From contig PIYN01000003.1 of NCBI GenBank assembly GCA_003601775.1, forward strand, positions 1-61,197: DNA of 61,197 nucleotides, read 5' to 3'. Position numbers and translations under genes: made by a program. Positions 17,163 through 26,003 of the stretch are shown piece after piece; within the stretch, counting starts at the first letter, position 1, and each line of letters begins with the position of its first letter. The stretch is from Candidatus Bathyarchaeota archaeon (GTDB taxonomy: Archaea; Thermoproteota; Bathyarchaeia; TCS64; PIYN01). The notes under the pieces were generated by a model. The model had not been told where the DNA came from, made no database searches, and saw only the letters and a list, made by a program, of their open reading frames with translations.

Positions 17163-18047
17163 ATGAAGAGCATAGGAAGTCTATTGAGCGAGGATCAGCG
17201 GGAAAGTCTCAAGAGGAATTGGCACAAATTTTCCACCAACCCCCTATCCATAGTGGGGCTGATCACAGTTCTCACCATAACCTTCATGGCCATTTTCTCC
17301 CCATGGATAGCCCCCTACCCCCAAAGTTGGGGAAGGTGGATTGACTTCAGTCAGGCCAGCTTGCCCCCAAGTTGGAAGCATCCATGCGGCACGGACATAT
17401 ATGGGAGAGATATCCTCAGTAGGATAATGTTCGGATTCAGATACGACTTGCTAATGGCCGTCTGCATCCTTGCGATGGTCGTCCCCTCTGGGACCTTCCT
17501 GGGGTTGGTTGCGGGCTACTATCATGGGACTTGGATAGACACCGTGATAATGCGGATCACTGATATCTTCCTCGCCATACCCTCTCTGGTTCTAGCCCTG
17601 GCGATCTGTGCCCTGTTGGAGCCGAGTTTATTCAATAGCATGATGGCGGTCTCTCTACTGTGGTGGCCTTGGTATAGTAGATTGGCCTACAGTCTTACAT
17701 CATCTATCCGAAACGAGTACTTTGTCCAAGCCGCCGAGTTGATCGGGGCAAATCCCCTCTACATCATGTTCAGGGAGATCCTCCCCAACTGCCTCTCACC
17801 CATCTTTACGAAGATGACTCTTGACGTGGGATGGGTAATCCTCATCGGCTCCACGTTAAGCTTCGTCGGGCTTGGAGCTCAGGAGCCCATGCCAGCCCTG
17901 GGCAACATGGTCGCGGTCGGGTCAAAGTATATGCCGGACTACTGGTGGATGACTATCTTCCCTGCACTAGCTATCGCCTTCACGATCCTCGGCTTCAACC
18001 TCTTGGGCGATGGGATCAGGGACCTGCTGGCCGTTGAGGAGATCTGA
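17163..18047 (+). CDS. Peptide ABC transporter permease, DppC type
   Basis: Second permease, DppC/OppC family, 294 residues. An N-terminal soluble stretch with KRNWHKFSTNPLSIVGL leads into the first helix, then the family motif HPCGTDIYGRDILSR (about residues 75-89) and five more helices. The EAA loop containing YFVQAAELIGANPLYIM contacts the ATPases. It ends VGLGAQEPMPALGNMV and a final helix with LGDGIRDLL, as expected. GGGGGGTGGTAGG precedes the ATG. It lies in the middle of the five-gene transporter operon. Confidence 0.94.
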   Translation: MKSIGSLLSEDQRESLKRNWHKFSTNPLSIVGLITVLTITFMAIFSPWIAPYPQSWGRWIDFSQASLPPSWKHPCGTDIYGRDILSRIMFGFRYDLLMAVCILAMVVPSGTFLGLVAGYYHGTWIDTVIMRITDIFLAIPSLVLALAICALLEPSLFNSMMAVSLLWWPWYSRLAYSLTSSIRNEYFVQAAELIGANPLYIMFREILPNCLSPIFTKMTLDVGWVILIGSTLSFVGLGAQEPMPALGNMVAVGSKYMPDYWWMTIFPALAIAFTILGFNLLGDGIRDLLAVEEI

Positions 18048-18078
18048 GAGCGTAAATGAAGGGGGAGGGTATAGAAAA

Positions 18079-19047
18079 GTGAATGAGCAGCTAATCGAGA
18101 TCCATGACCTATATGTAAACTACAAGATCTATGAGGGTATCCTCAAGGTGTTAAACGGCGTAGAGTTCCGGGTAGGGGTTAAGGAGAAGGTCGGCCTGAT
18201 AGGGGAATCCGGCTGTGGGAAGACGACCACTATGCGATCCGTTATGAGGATCCTCGCGGATAACGCGATAGTTCCTAAGGGAAGCATACTCTATAAGGGG
18301 AGGGATATTCTCAAGATGTCGGAGGAGGAGATACAGAGAATTCGAAGGGAGAGCATCTCCATGATCTTCCAAGACCCGACAGCAGCCCTTAACCCGGTCT
18401 TTACCGTCGGGGACCAACTTATGGACGTGATCAAATACTCGACCAAGGAGAACTTGACGAAGGAGGAGATGAAAGAAAGGGCTATAAAGGTGTTGAAAGA
18501 GGTGGCCCTTCCGGACCCGGAGAGGATCTTGAAGAACTATCCCATTATGCTGAGCGGGGGGATGAGGCAGAGGATCTGTATAGCGATGGCCTTGGTATCC
18601 GCCAACGAACTCCTAATCGCGGATGAGCCGGGTACAAATCTGGACGTCACGATCCAGGACCAGATATTAAGGCTCATAGGGAGGCTGGTTGAGGAGAGGG
18701 GGACGTCGATCATCCTGATAAGTCACGCCCTCGGCACCGTTAAGGGGCTCGTCGATAGGGTATATGTGATGTACGCTGGAAACATGGTCGAGGTCGCCCC
18801 AACGAAGGAGCTCTTTTCCGAGCCTATCCATCCCTATACGATCGGCCTATTCAAGACGGTGCCTAAGCTGACTGGAGGGGGGATCCCTGAGGCGATTAAG
18901 GGGAGAATCCCGGATTATATTAATCCTCCTCAGGGGTGTAGGTTCTTTCCCAGATGTGAACACGCCATGCCCATCTGTAAGAAGGAGAAACCCTCCTTGA
19001 AGAGTGTGGGAGGGGGGCACGAGGTTGCCTGCTTTCTCTACGAGTAG
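18079..19047 (+). CDS. Peptide ABC transporter ATPase, DppD type
   Basis: ATP-binding subunit, about 322 residues from GTG 18079, which has GGGGGAGGG about ten bases upstream; an earlier in-frame start would overlap dppC and precede that site. Walker A is GESGCGKTT, the signature is LSGGMRQR and Walker B is LLIADEPG, with glycine where threonine is normal. The C-terminal oligopeptide-transporter extension has the cysteine set GCRFFPRCEHAMPIC plus a later VACF. In some Dpp transporters this extension binds an iron-sulfur cluster. It would form a heterodimer with the DppF-type protein encoded next. Confidence 0.94.
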   Translation: MNEQLIEIHDLYVNYKIYEGILKVLNGVEFRVGVKEKVGLIGESGCGKTTTMRSVMRILADNAIVPKGSILYKGRDILKMSEEEIQRIRRESISMIFQDPTAALNPVFTVGDQLMDVIKYSTKENLTKEEMKERAIKVLKEVALPDPERILKNYPIMLSGGMRQRICIAMALVSANELLIADEPGTNLDVTIQDQILRLIGRLVEERGTSIILISHALGTVKGLVDRVYVMYAGNMVEVAPTKELFSEPIHPYTIGLFKTVPKLTGGGIPEAIKGRIPDYINPPQGCRFFPRCEHAMPICKKEKPSLKSVGGGHEVACFLYE

Positions 19048-19058
19048 GCGGTGAAGAT

Positions 19059-20018
19059 ATGGTTGAAGGGGAGATCTTGGTCGTTGAGGATCTGAGGAAG
19101 TACTTTAAGACCGCCCAGGGAGTAGTCAGGGCTGTAGATGGAATTAGCTTCTCAATAAAGGAGGGGGAGACCTTTGGACTCGTAGGGGAGTCCGGCTCTG
19201 GGAAGAGTACCACAGCCTTCACGATCATGGGGGTATATGAGCCGACGGGAGGGAGGATCTTCTTCAAGGGGAAACCTCTCATCGGAGGAGTAAAAAAACG
19301 CCCTCTCTCCCTGAAGAAGGATATGCAGATGGTATTTCAGGACCCAGGCTCCTCGCTTAACCCCAGGAAGAGCATCAGGGAGATCATAGAGCTGCCCTTG
19401 AAGGTGCATAAGCTGTATAGGGGGAAGGAGAGGAAGAGGGCGGAGGAGCTGCTTAGGATGGTCGGCTTACCCGTTGAGTTCCTGGATAGATATCCCCGAG
19501 CGATCGGTGGAGGAGAGAAGCAGCTGGTTGCCATCGCCAGGGCCCTCGCCACCGAGCCCTCTTTCATAGCGTTAGATGAGCCGACCTCCGCCCTGGACGT
19601 CTCGATGCAGGCGAAGATAATAAACACCCTGCTTCGTATTCAGGAGGAACTAAACTTGTCATACCTCTTCATCACACACAACCTGAGTCTGATGCGCAAC
19701 GTCGCCTCAAGGGTCGGCATAATGTACCTGGGTAAGCTCCTCGAAGTCGCCCCCGCCTCGGAGTTCTTCCACAAGCCCCTACATCCGTACACCAAGATGT
19801 TACTCTCCTCCGTCCCCGTGATCACAGAGGAGGAGGAGAAACTCAAGCCTAAGAAGATCGTATCAAGGGGCGAGATCCCGAGCCCAGTGAACGTCCCCCC
19901 CGGATGTACCTTCCACCCCAGATGCCCGGAGTGCATGGAGGTCTGCTCCAAGAAGGAGCCGGTGATGATCGAGATCGAGCCAGGACACACCGTCAAATGT
20001 CATCTTTTTAACTCCTGA
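19059..20018 (+). CDS. Peptide ABC transporter ATPase, DppF type
   Basis: Second ATPase, 319 residues. Walker A is GESGSGKST, Walker B FIALDEPTSALD, and the Q-loop is VFQDPGSSLNP. The ABC signature reads IGGGEKQ rather than SGGQxQ, a conservative change that may weaken one of the two ATP sites. The C-terminal extension again has the cysteine pattern (GCTFHPRCPECMEVC and VKCHL). It is the last gene of the operon, 11 bases after DppD; the next gene is convergent. Drives uptake of peptides together with the four genes upstream. Confidence 0.94.
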   Translation: MVEGEILVVEDLRKYFKTAQGVVRAVDGISFSIKEGETFGLVGESGSGKSTTAFTIMGVYEPTGGRIFFKGKPLIGGVKKRPLSLKKDMQMVFQDPGSSLNPRKSIREIIELPLKVHKLYRGKERKRAEELLRMVGLPVEFLDRYPRAIGGGEKQLVAIARALATEPSFIALDEPTSALDVSMQAKIINTLLRIQEELNLSYLFITHNLSLMRNVASRVGIMYLGKLLEVAPASEFFHKPLHPYTKMLLSSVPVITEEEEKLKPKKIVSRGEIPSPVNVPPGCTFHPRCPECMEVCSKKEPVMIEIEPGHTVKCHLFNS

Positions 20019-20066
20019 ACTCGATGATAACTTCTTTGTTCAGAAGATAAGGAAAAAAGTAAAGGA

Positions 20067-21101
20067 TTATTGCTTTCCGAGCTTTTTTGCCAGTTCCGCG
20101 AGTTCTGGATGGATGCACTTGCCCTTGTCCAGGATCTGTTCTCCGTCAAGCCAGACCGAGGCGTTGAGGCAGATGCCGTCGGTGTGTGATGCGGCGGGCC
20201 TTCCCGGGAAGTTGCCTATGCCCCACTCGACGCAACCCCAGACCCGCTCGTCCTCGACGATGTCCCCGGTGAGCTTCGCGCCGGGGTTGAAGCCGTAGCA
20301 TATGTGGGCTATCTTTAGCATGTTCGGATCGTTGAAGCTTCTCAGCCATGTATCGAACTCGACGGCCTCCTTTCCTCCCTCAATCTTCACTATCTCGCCC
20401 CTCTCGACGGTCAACTCTATTGGCTCCCTGAGCAGCCCGATGGGTGGGACCACTGAGCCATCGAAGACGATCTTGCCGTTTATCGTCTCGTAGACCGGTG
20501 CCCAGCCGATCTGCCCGGCCATCATGTGAGACCCTGGGGTATCTGCGTAGCCCAGGGAGTATCCGATCCTCATCGGCTCGGGGTTTCTGAAGGTGACATC
20601 GCAGCCGGCTGGGGTGGTGATCCTCATCTCCTTCGCCTTCTTCGTCAACTCCGTGATCTTCTCCAAGAACTTTCCAAGCAGGGGGTAATCGATTCTCCCT
20701 ATGCACCTCACCATCATATCCGCGTTCATCCCGACGAGGCAGAGGTATCTTAGCTTCTTGTTCTCCTTCATCACTATGTCGTAGGTGGTGGAGTAGAGGA
20801 GCCACTCGTTGTTAAACTCGACCCAGGCATCAGCCCCCTTCAGGGCCCCGACGAGGGCCTCCTGCGGGAGCATGGGATCAGCGGCTTTGCCTACGCCCAG
20901 AGGAGAGGCCAGCCAGATCACCATCGGCTTCGCCCCGAGCGCGAAGGCGGCCCTGGCAGTCGCCTCCACGACTCTCTCATCAGACTCCGTATCCGCGGTG
21001 ATGACGAAGATCTCCCCCTCCTTCAATTTGAAGAGCTCCCGTGTCAAGATGTCTGCTGCCTTACCTAACTCAAACTCATATAACTTGGGCACTTGTTTCA
21101 C
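20067..21101 (-). CDS. M29 aminopeptidase/NicX-like metalloenzyme, second copy
   Basis: Paralog of the 11460 gene, 344 residues, M29/NicX-like superfamily. Shared blocks are the GEIFVITADTESDERVV strand, GMNADMMVRC, TINGKIVFDGSV, GDIVEDERVWGCVE with candidate ligand glutamates, and SHTDGICL with His and Asp. The start is GTG 21101; a minus-strand TATA-like tract (21124-21136) is about 27 bases upstream. It lies convergent with the ABC transporter and upstream of the AbgB-like gene on the same strand. Two diverged copies around one transporter suggest related but different substrates. Peptidase activity is the likely function; no catalytic test is possible by eye. Confidence 0.78.
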   Translation of the reverse strand: MKQVPKLYEFELGKAADILTRELFKLKEGEIFVITADTESDERVVEATARAAFALGAKPMVIWLASPLGVGKAADPMLPQEALVGALKGADAWVEFNNEWLLYSTTYDIVMKENKKLRYLCLVGMNADMMVRCIGRIDYPLLGKFLEKITELTKKAKEMRITTPAGCDVTFRNPEPMRIGYSLGYADTPGSHMMAGQIGWAPVYETINGKIVFDGSVVPPIGLLREPIELTVERGEIVKIEGGKEAVEFDTWLRSFNDPNMLKIAHICYGFNPGAKLTGDIVEDERVWGCVEWGIGNFPGRPAASHTDGICLNASVWLDGEQILDKGKCIHPELAELAKKLGKQ

Positions 21102-21264
21102 CGCTTTACTAACTCGGAGCTACTGATAAAAAATTTTGCCCTAAATTGATTTAATATATCCACTTATCAGAACAAATGAGATATTCCCTCCTTGAGAGGT
21201 CTCAAGAATTAAGGGGCAGTCTCTTAGTAGAATATGTTGTGGAGAGCAAAAAATAATGTGAGGG

Positions 21265-22845
21265 TCATCCGCTTTCCTTCCTCGGTGTGGGTATCCACCA
21301 CTCTTCACCGCGGGGTGTGGTGATGTACTCGGGCCACCTGAGGTCCGTGGGTGGGTCCAGGTCCGGGGGGAGGAGGGGGGGGACCCATCTGGAGCCCTTT
21401 ATTCCGCCTCCCGTCCTCTCCTTGAACTCTGCCCAGGCCCTCTCCAGGGCGGAGGGGTTGGTGAGGAGTTCGACCATGCTGGTGCCGATGGTCTTGGCTG
21501 CCGTGAGGATCATGGGGTCTATGGTGCTCCTGATCCCCCCAAGGGCGTAGCGGGTCCAGGCGGGGTAGACGAAGCCTGGGACGGGTTTCAGGGTCGCCCT
21601 CGCAGTGTATAGGCGGGCCGTGGGGGCGTGCCACGTGTACTCGACGTAGTCGTCGGAGGTGAAGTTCCTCACCCAGGAGGGGAGAATCCTCCTGCGCATC
21701 GCCTCGTACTTCTGGGGCGTTAGGAGGGTCTGGCACTCCCTCGTCAGGGGCTCCTCCATTGGCTCCAACCCCAGGTTCTTCTGTATCTCCCTGGCGACTC
21801 TCTTGGCCTCCTCATCGTACCTTGGCGGACCGACGAGCTCGAGGTTCTTGTAGACGAGCTCCGACATCGTCAAATTTGGGAGGCCCACCCTCGTCTTCGT
21901 CACCCACTTGATGGAGAGCCTGCAGTTCGTTATCTGGGCCACTGCCTTGGCGTTGTTCTCCAGGACCCTGTAGATCTGCTCCTGCATCTCGAGGGTGGGG
22001 GAGCGGAAGGCATAGGAGATCTGCCCTATCCGAGGGGGGAGGTTATCTGAGGTGCACTGCCCACCCACCAGGATGAACTCGTTCAGGGTCCAGTAGGCGG
22101 TCCTTGGGAGCATCGCCTCCTTCGTGTACTTCGTCGTGGTGTACATGAGGCAGACGGCGTCCAGGGCCGCTGGGCACCTCCCACCTGCGTGACCACCCCT
22201 TCGCATCCCCCCTTCCGGCCTATACCACTTCTCGGGCTCGAGGCACTCGAAGGTGAAGACGACGTTCCAGTAGGAGCCAGCATGGGTCTCCCAGCAGACC
22301 GTGTTCACCACGCTGGGATGATAGACGACGAAGGCGTCGAAGCCGTCGTAGTAGCCCTTGGCTGCGTGATAGGGCTTGGAGACACAGATCTTCTCCGCAG
22401 GCTCCCCGAAGATCTTCAGGGTCCCCTTCAGCCCATGCTCCTCCATCGCCCTCTTAGCCGCCAAGATCCCGGCGAGGGCCGCGACGCCCAAGGCGGAGTG
22501 GGGGTCTGTATGCCCCGGCGCCCAGGGGTTGAGGCCGTCCCTGGGGGCCCTGTAGGGGACGGGCTTCTGGGAGCATCCTGGGACGGCGTCGTACTCAGCG
22601 AAGGTCCCGATGACCGGGCGTCCCTCGCCGTAGGTGGCGAGGAAGGCCGTGGGCATCCCCCCCGTCCCCTCCACGACCTCGAAGCCCTCCTTCCTGAGGA
22701 CTTCGCAGTAGGCCTTAGCGGACTTGTATTCCCGTAGGGCCGGCTCAGCGTAGTTCCATATGAGCTGGTGGAAGTCGGAGATCCACTCCCTGTTCTCCTC
22801 GACCCAGTCCATCGCCGTCTTCTTCTCTTCTATAATCCTCTGCAA
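21265..22845 (-). CDS. AbgB-like M20 family amidohydrolase
   Basis: M20-family metallo-amidohydrolase, 526 residues, closest in pattern to AbgB (p-aminobenzoyl-glutamate hydrolase subunit B) and related aminoacylases. Visible are FAEYDAVPGC near residue 83, the PGHTDPHSALG metal region near 110, FGEPAEK (catalytic glutamate) and HPSVVN. It would hydrolyse an N-acyl amino acid or dipeptide-like amide in the cytoplasm. The start is TTG 22845 with a near-perfect GAGGTGAT six bases upstream. The C-terminal 60 residues are rich in Pro and Trp and longer than in typical AbgB. It belongs with the peptide-use genes on either side of the transporter. Confidence 0.87.
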   Translation of the reverse strand: MQRIIEEKKTAMDWVEENREWISDFHQLIWNYAEPALREYKSAKAYCEVLRKEGFEVVEGTGGMPTAFLATYGEGRPVIGTFAEYDAVPGCSQKPVPYRAPRDGLNPWAPGHTDPHSALGVAALAGILAAKRAMEEHGLKGTLKIFGEPAEKICVSKPYHAAKGYYDGFDAFVVYHPSVVNTVCWETHAGSYWNVVFTFECLEPEKWYRPEGGMRRGGHAGGRCPAALDAVCLMYTTTKYTKEAMLPRTAYWTLNEFILVGGQCTSDNLPPRIGQISYAFRSPTLEMQEQIYRVLENNAKAVAQITNCRLSIKWVTKTRVGLPNLTMSELVYKNLELVGPPRYDEEAKRVAREIQKNLGLEPMEEPLTRECQTLLTPQKYEAMRRRILPSWVRNFTSDDYVEYTWHAPTARLYTARATLKPVPGFVYPAWTRYALGGIRSTIDPMILTAAKTIGTSMVELLTNPSALERAWAEFKERTGGGIKGSRWVPPLLPPDLDPPTDLRWPEYITTPRGEEWWIPTPRKESG

Positions 22846-22955
22846 GTTAGAATCACCTCTCTAAGGAAGAGAGAGCATAAAATCGTTAAAAATTTTAGGT
22901 TATGAAGAGAAGAAGTGTCATTGATCCCTCTTGTCCGTCCTACATCCGTGGATCC

Positions 22956-23528
22956 TTAGGGTTTCCACCATTCAAAGCCGAGGTAGGTGACCCCTCCACT
23001 CTTCTCGTCGACCACGGCCATGATGAAAGTCTTCCGCACCGTCGTTGCGAGCCTCCCCGCCTTCACGATCTCGGCGGCGGGGAGTTCCTCCTCCGGCTCC
23101 TTGACTTGGACGATGTAGGGTGCGTGGTCTATCCCCGGACCGTGCTGATAGACCGCGAAGTCGCAGCCGTATTTGATCCCAGGGGTGACGACGTAACCCG
23201 CCTCCCTCAGGTCCCTGTAGACCCTGTACTTCATATCAAACCTGTCATGGACCCTCCCCGCGATCTCCTTGAGCTCCTCCACGGACATCTCCCTTCCCCC
23301 GGGACCGGCCACGACCCTGATCCTCCCCTTCTCCAATAGGTACACGCCCTCGATGAGGTCGAGGATGAGGGGGACGTCGAAGTCCAGCTCCTTGGGCTTC
23401 GAGATGCCGAGGGGCTTACCATAGAATCCGGAGGCGTAGAGGCGGGACCCCTCCTTGGGGTCCCATACGATGAGCCTATGGTCCTCGATGGCCTCGGCCG
23501 TCGCGATGAACTCCACCAAAGGGGTCAC
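22956..23528 (-). CDS. endA: tRNA-splicing endonuclease
   Basis: Archaeal tRNA intron endonuclease, 190 residues, which cuts both splice sites in bulge-helix-bulge structures. The C-terminal catalytic domain has the expected triad: Tyr127 in DFAVY, His135 in GIDHAPY and Lys166 in VRKTF, with the conserved GIKYG strand. The N-terminal half is the small alpha-beta domain of the family. The size fits a single-catalytic-domain subunit (homotetramer, or the catalytic half of an alpha-beta enzyme). The GTG at 23528 is the first start, but GAGGTGA overlapping it would serve TTG/GTG codons 9-12 bases downstream. The window holds a substrate for it, the tRNA-Gly at 48208-48315. It is two bases from the DUF47 gene upstream. 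Confidence 0.93.
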   Translation of the reverse strand: MTPLVEFIATAEAIEDHRLIVWDPKEGSRLYASGFYGKPLGISKPKELDFDVPLILDLIEGVYLLEKGRIRVVAGPGGREMSVEELKEIAGRVHDRFDMKYRVYRDLREAGYVVTPGIKYGCDFAVYQHGPGIDHAPYIVQVKEPEEELPAAEIVKAGRLATTVRKTFIMAVVDEKSGGVTYLGFEWWKP

Positions 23529-23529
23529 C

Positions 23530-24183
23530 TCACAGGACCAGGATCCTCACGAGGTCTGCCGCCTGCTCTGCCCTATCGGCCGTATCCTCGAGGAGCTGGA
23601 CGATATCCCTGAGGAGGAGGATGATGGGGAGCTCGGCCTTGCTCGTGATGATCTCCAGATCCAGCTTCCTATGGATCCGGTCTACGTCACGCTCACGGTT
23701 CTCGACCTCCTTTGCGAGGCTGAGCGCCCTGGGGGAGTTCATCCCGAGGGCGAGGAGGCTCTCCCTGAGCTTGAGGAGGGTCTCGAAGGTGGCCTCGGAC
23801 ATCTTTATCAAGTCTCCCCTTACTCCCTCGGGGACCTCCCATCCCATCTCCGCCATCTCCCAGATCATCACGCCGATGCCCTCGACGTAGTCGACGATCT
23901 CCCCCAGTTTGCTTATGAGCCTGAAGAGGCCCTCCCTGTTTATGAGGGGGCTCCCGGGCTCGTTCAGCTCCTTCACCATCGCCCTCTTGATCTCCAAGGA
24001 CCTCTCATGGAGGTCTTCGACCTCCTCCAGCCTCTCCTCGATGTTAGACCTGTCTCCCTTTACCAGATCCTCTATCATGGATAGGATCTTGCGGAAGATC
24101 TCGATGACCTCACGTGCGTGATCCTGGTATATCGCCACCAGGTTCCTGAAGGCCCTGTTCTCGTTATCGATCCGGAAGGCCAT
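23530..24183 (-). CDS. DUF47/PhoU-like helical protein
   Basis: All-helical protein of the DUF47 (PhoU-like, TIGR00153) family, about 217 residues. It shows the two related three-helix bundles and charged E/D-rich helices such as RSNIEERLEEVEDLHERS and VENRERDVDRIHRKLD that bind metal clusters in PhoU folds. Members commonly accompany Pit-type phosphate transporters and regulate them; no transporter is adjacent here, so its partner is elsewhere. I chose ATG 24183 with AGGTGGT six bases upstream; an upstream GTG at 24192 is possible. It is followed after one base by endA, which looks like a shared transcript. Confidence 0.85.
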   Translation of the reverse strand: MAFRIDNENRAFRNLVAIYQDHAREVIEIFRKILSMIEDLVKGDRSNIEERLEEVEDLHERSLEIKRAMVKELNEPGSPLINREGLFRLISKLGEIVDYVEGIGVMIWEMAEMGWEVPEGVRGDLIKMSEATFETLLKLRESLLALGMNSPRALSLAKEVENRERDVDRIHRKLDLEIITSKAELPIILLLRDIVQLLEDTADRAEQAADLVRILVL

Positions 24184-24267
24184 GGGGACCACCTTGCCTT
24201 ATATCTATGAGTTCAGTCCTCTTCTGACGCTGCTATGGACGAGGATCTCTCCATTCTATCTTTCTCA

Positions 24268-24471
24268 CTATTGCTTCTTCTTACTCTTGAACCACCAATC
24301 CAGGTATTCCCGGCTCCTCCTCTTCTTTTCATCCTCCTCAACGTCCAGCCTCCTCCACCTGGCCTCGAGGAGCTCGGCATCTGTGTAGGTCAGACCACAG
24401 CTCTGACAGACGTATTGCTTGAGCTTCCTATCGAACTTCAACTTCCCACCACATTCAACACAATAGGGCAT
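24268..24471 (-). CDS. Small zinc ribbon protein
   Basis: A 67-residue protein: N-terminal zinc ribbon CVECGG and CQSCG (two CxxC knuckles 15 residues apart), followed by a basic charged helix ending WWFKSKKKQ. Such proteins are common in archaea as nucleic-acid or translation-linked factors, but I cannot name this one. The ATG at 24471 encodes MPYC; a GTG four codons earlier is an alternative. It lies alone between the DUF47 gene and malic enzyme, all on the minus strand. Confidence 0.7.
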   Translation of the reverse strand: MPYCVECGGKLKFDRKLKQYVCQSCGLTYTDAELLEARWRRLDVEEDEKKRRSREYLDWWFKSKKKQ

Positions 24472-24607
24472 GACCGCGATCACACCCCTCCCAACTTCAC
24501 CCTACTCAACCCCACAGGATAATGGGCAGAACAAAAATAAAAAGCATTGGAATTCGGTAAGTCTCCTCGAGCCCCGTTAAGGGGGAGCTGAGCCCCGCCC
24601 CGTCTTT

Positions 24608-25945
24608 CTACAGCCCTGGAGGGGGTGGCCTGATTAATCCTTCTCTCATGAGGAGTTTGACGATCTCCTGGGTCCTTCTTATGATGGAGGCGGCGTGGTC
24701 GTAGAGCTCCTGTCTGCTCAGCTTTATCCTCGCTATCCCCTGTTCCATCGCCTTCACCGCGGTCGCGACGGCCTGTCTCGGGTAGATCTCCCAGTCCTCC
24801 ATCGTCGGGAGGATGTGGTCCTCGCTTAGACCCTTCTCCTCGGCACACCTCGCCAGCTCCTCGGCGTCGGCGATGCACATCTCATCGGTGATGGTCCTCG
24901 CCCTTACGTCGAGGGCCCCTCGGAAGATGGCTGGGAAGACGAGGGAGTTGTTTATCTGGTTCGGGAAGTCGGATCTCCCCGTCCCCACGATCCTCGCCCC
25001 CGCCTCCTTCGCCTCCCAGGGCCAGATCTCCGGTATCGGGTTTGCGCAGGTGAAGATGATCGCATCGTCCGCCATGCTGGAGATCCACTCCTTCTTGATG
25101 ACCCCGGGCCCGGATCGGGAGAGGGCGATGCAAACATCGGCGCCCTTCATGGCCTCTGCGTTCCCTCCTACCCTCCCCTCGGCGTTCGTCTTCAGGCAGA
25201 GGTCCCACTTATAGGTCCCCTCGAGGTCCTCCCTCCCCTGGTGGAGGATCCCCTTGCTATCCGTCATGATGATGTTCCCCGGCTTCACGCCCGCCGCCAT
25301 GAGGACGTAGGCCGTCCGCGTGTTGGCGGAGCCGGAGCCTATCATGCAGACCTGTACCTCATCCATCTTCTTCCCGACGATCTTCAGGGCGTTGATGAGG
25401 GCCGCGAGCTCCACAGCGGCTGTGCCCTGCTGATCGTCGTGCCAGACGGGGATCTCCATCTCCTTTCTAAGGCGTTCGAGGATGTAGAAGCATTTTGGCT
25501 TCGCTATATCCTCCAAGTTTATCCCGCCGAAGGTGGGCTCGAGCCACTTCACCGCGGTGATGATCTCATCGGGGTCCTTCGTGGCAAGGCAGATGGGGAA
25601 GGCATCGACGCCGCCGAGGTACTTGAAGATGAGGGCCTTCCCCTCCATCACGGGCATGCCCGCCTGACCGCCGATATCCCCCAGGCCGAGGACCCGGGTT
25701 CCATCACTGACGACGGCTATGAGGTTCCATTCGCTCGTGAGGTCGTAGGCGGCCTCCCTGTCCCTCTCGATCTCCCTGCACGGCCTCGCGACGCCGGGCG
25801 TATACCATATGGAGAAGTCACTGAGGCCCCTTATGGCACACTTGGGGATGACCTCGATCTTGCCGCGGTAGAAGGAATGGCCCTTAAGGGAGAGAGCCCC
25901 CCACTTACTTGCCTCCTTGAGCAACTCCTCCTTGCTCACAGACAA
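24608..25945 (-). CDS. NAD(P)-dependent malic enzyme
   Basis: Malate dehydrogenase (oxaloacetate-decarboxylating), 445 residues, prokaryotic short form: malate to pyruvate plus CO2. Motifs include YTPGVARPC near residue 48, VVSDGTRVLGLGDIG, the metal/catalytic region PVWHDDQQGTA and the nucleotide-binding GSGSANTRT, with serine and alanine in the usual GxGxxG turn. ANPIPEIWPWEA and GTGRSDFPNQINN are the C-terminal hallmarks. The start is TTG 25945, seven bases after GGAGGTATCAGG. It precedes the hdr/fumarate-reductase cluster on the same strand and lies near the fumarase genes, so malate made from fumarate could be turned into pyruvate here, or the reverse. Confidence 0.94.
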   Translation of the reverse strand: MSVSKEELLKEASKWGALSLKGHSFYRGKIEVIPKCAIRGLSDFSIWYTPGVARPCREIERDREAAYDLTSEWNLIAVVSDGTRVLGLGDIGGQAGMPVMEGKALIFKYLGGVDAFPICLATKDPDEIITAVKWLEPTFGGINLEDIAKPKCFYILERLRKEMEIPVWHDDQQGTAAVELAALINALKIVGKKMDEVQVCMIGSGSANTRTAYVLMAAGVKPGNIIMTDSKGILHQGREDLEGTYKWDLCLKTNAEGRVGGNAEAMKGADVCIALSRSGPGVIKKEWISSMADDAIIFTCANPIPEIWPWEAKEAGARIVGTGRSDFPNQINNSLVFPAIFRGALDVRARTITDEMCIADAEELARCAEEKGLSEDHILPTMEDWEIYPRQAVATAVKAMEQGIARIKLSRQELYDHAASIIRRTQEIVKLLMREGLIRPPPPGL

Positions 25946-26003
25946 CCTGATACCTCCTCTATCCTTTGGAGGGGTTAGAGAAAAGTCTTCCCGTAAAAGG
26001 GGA

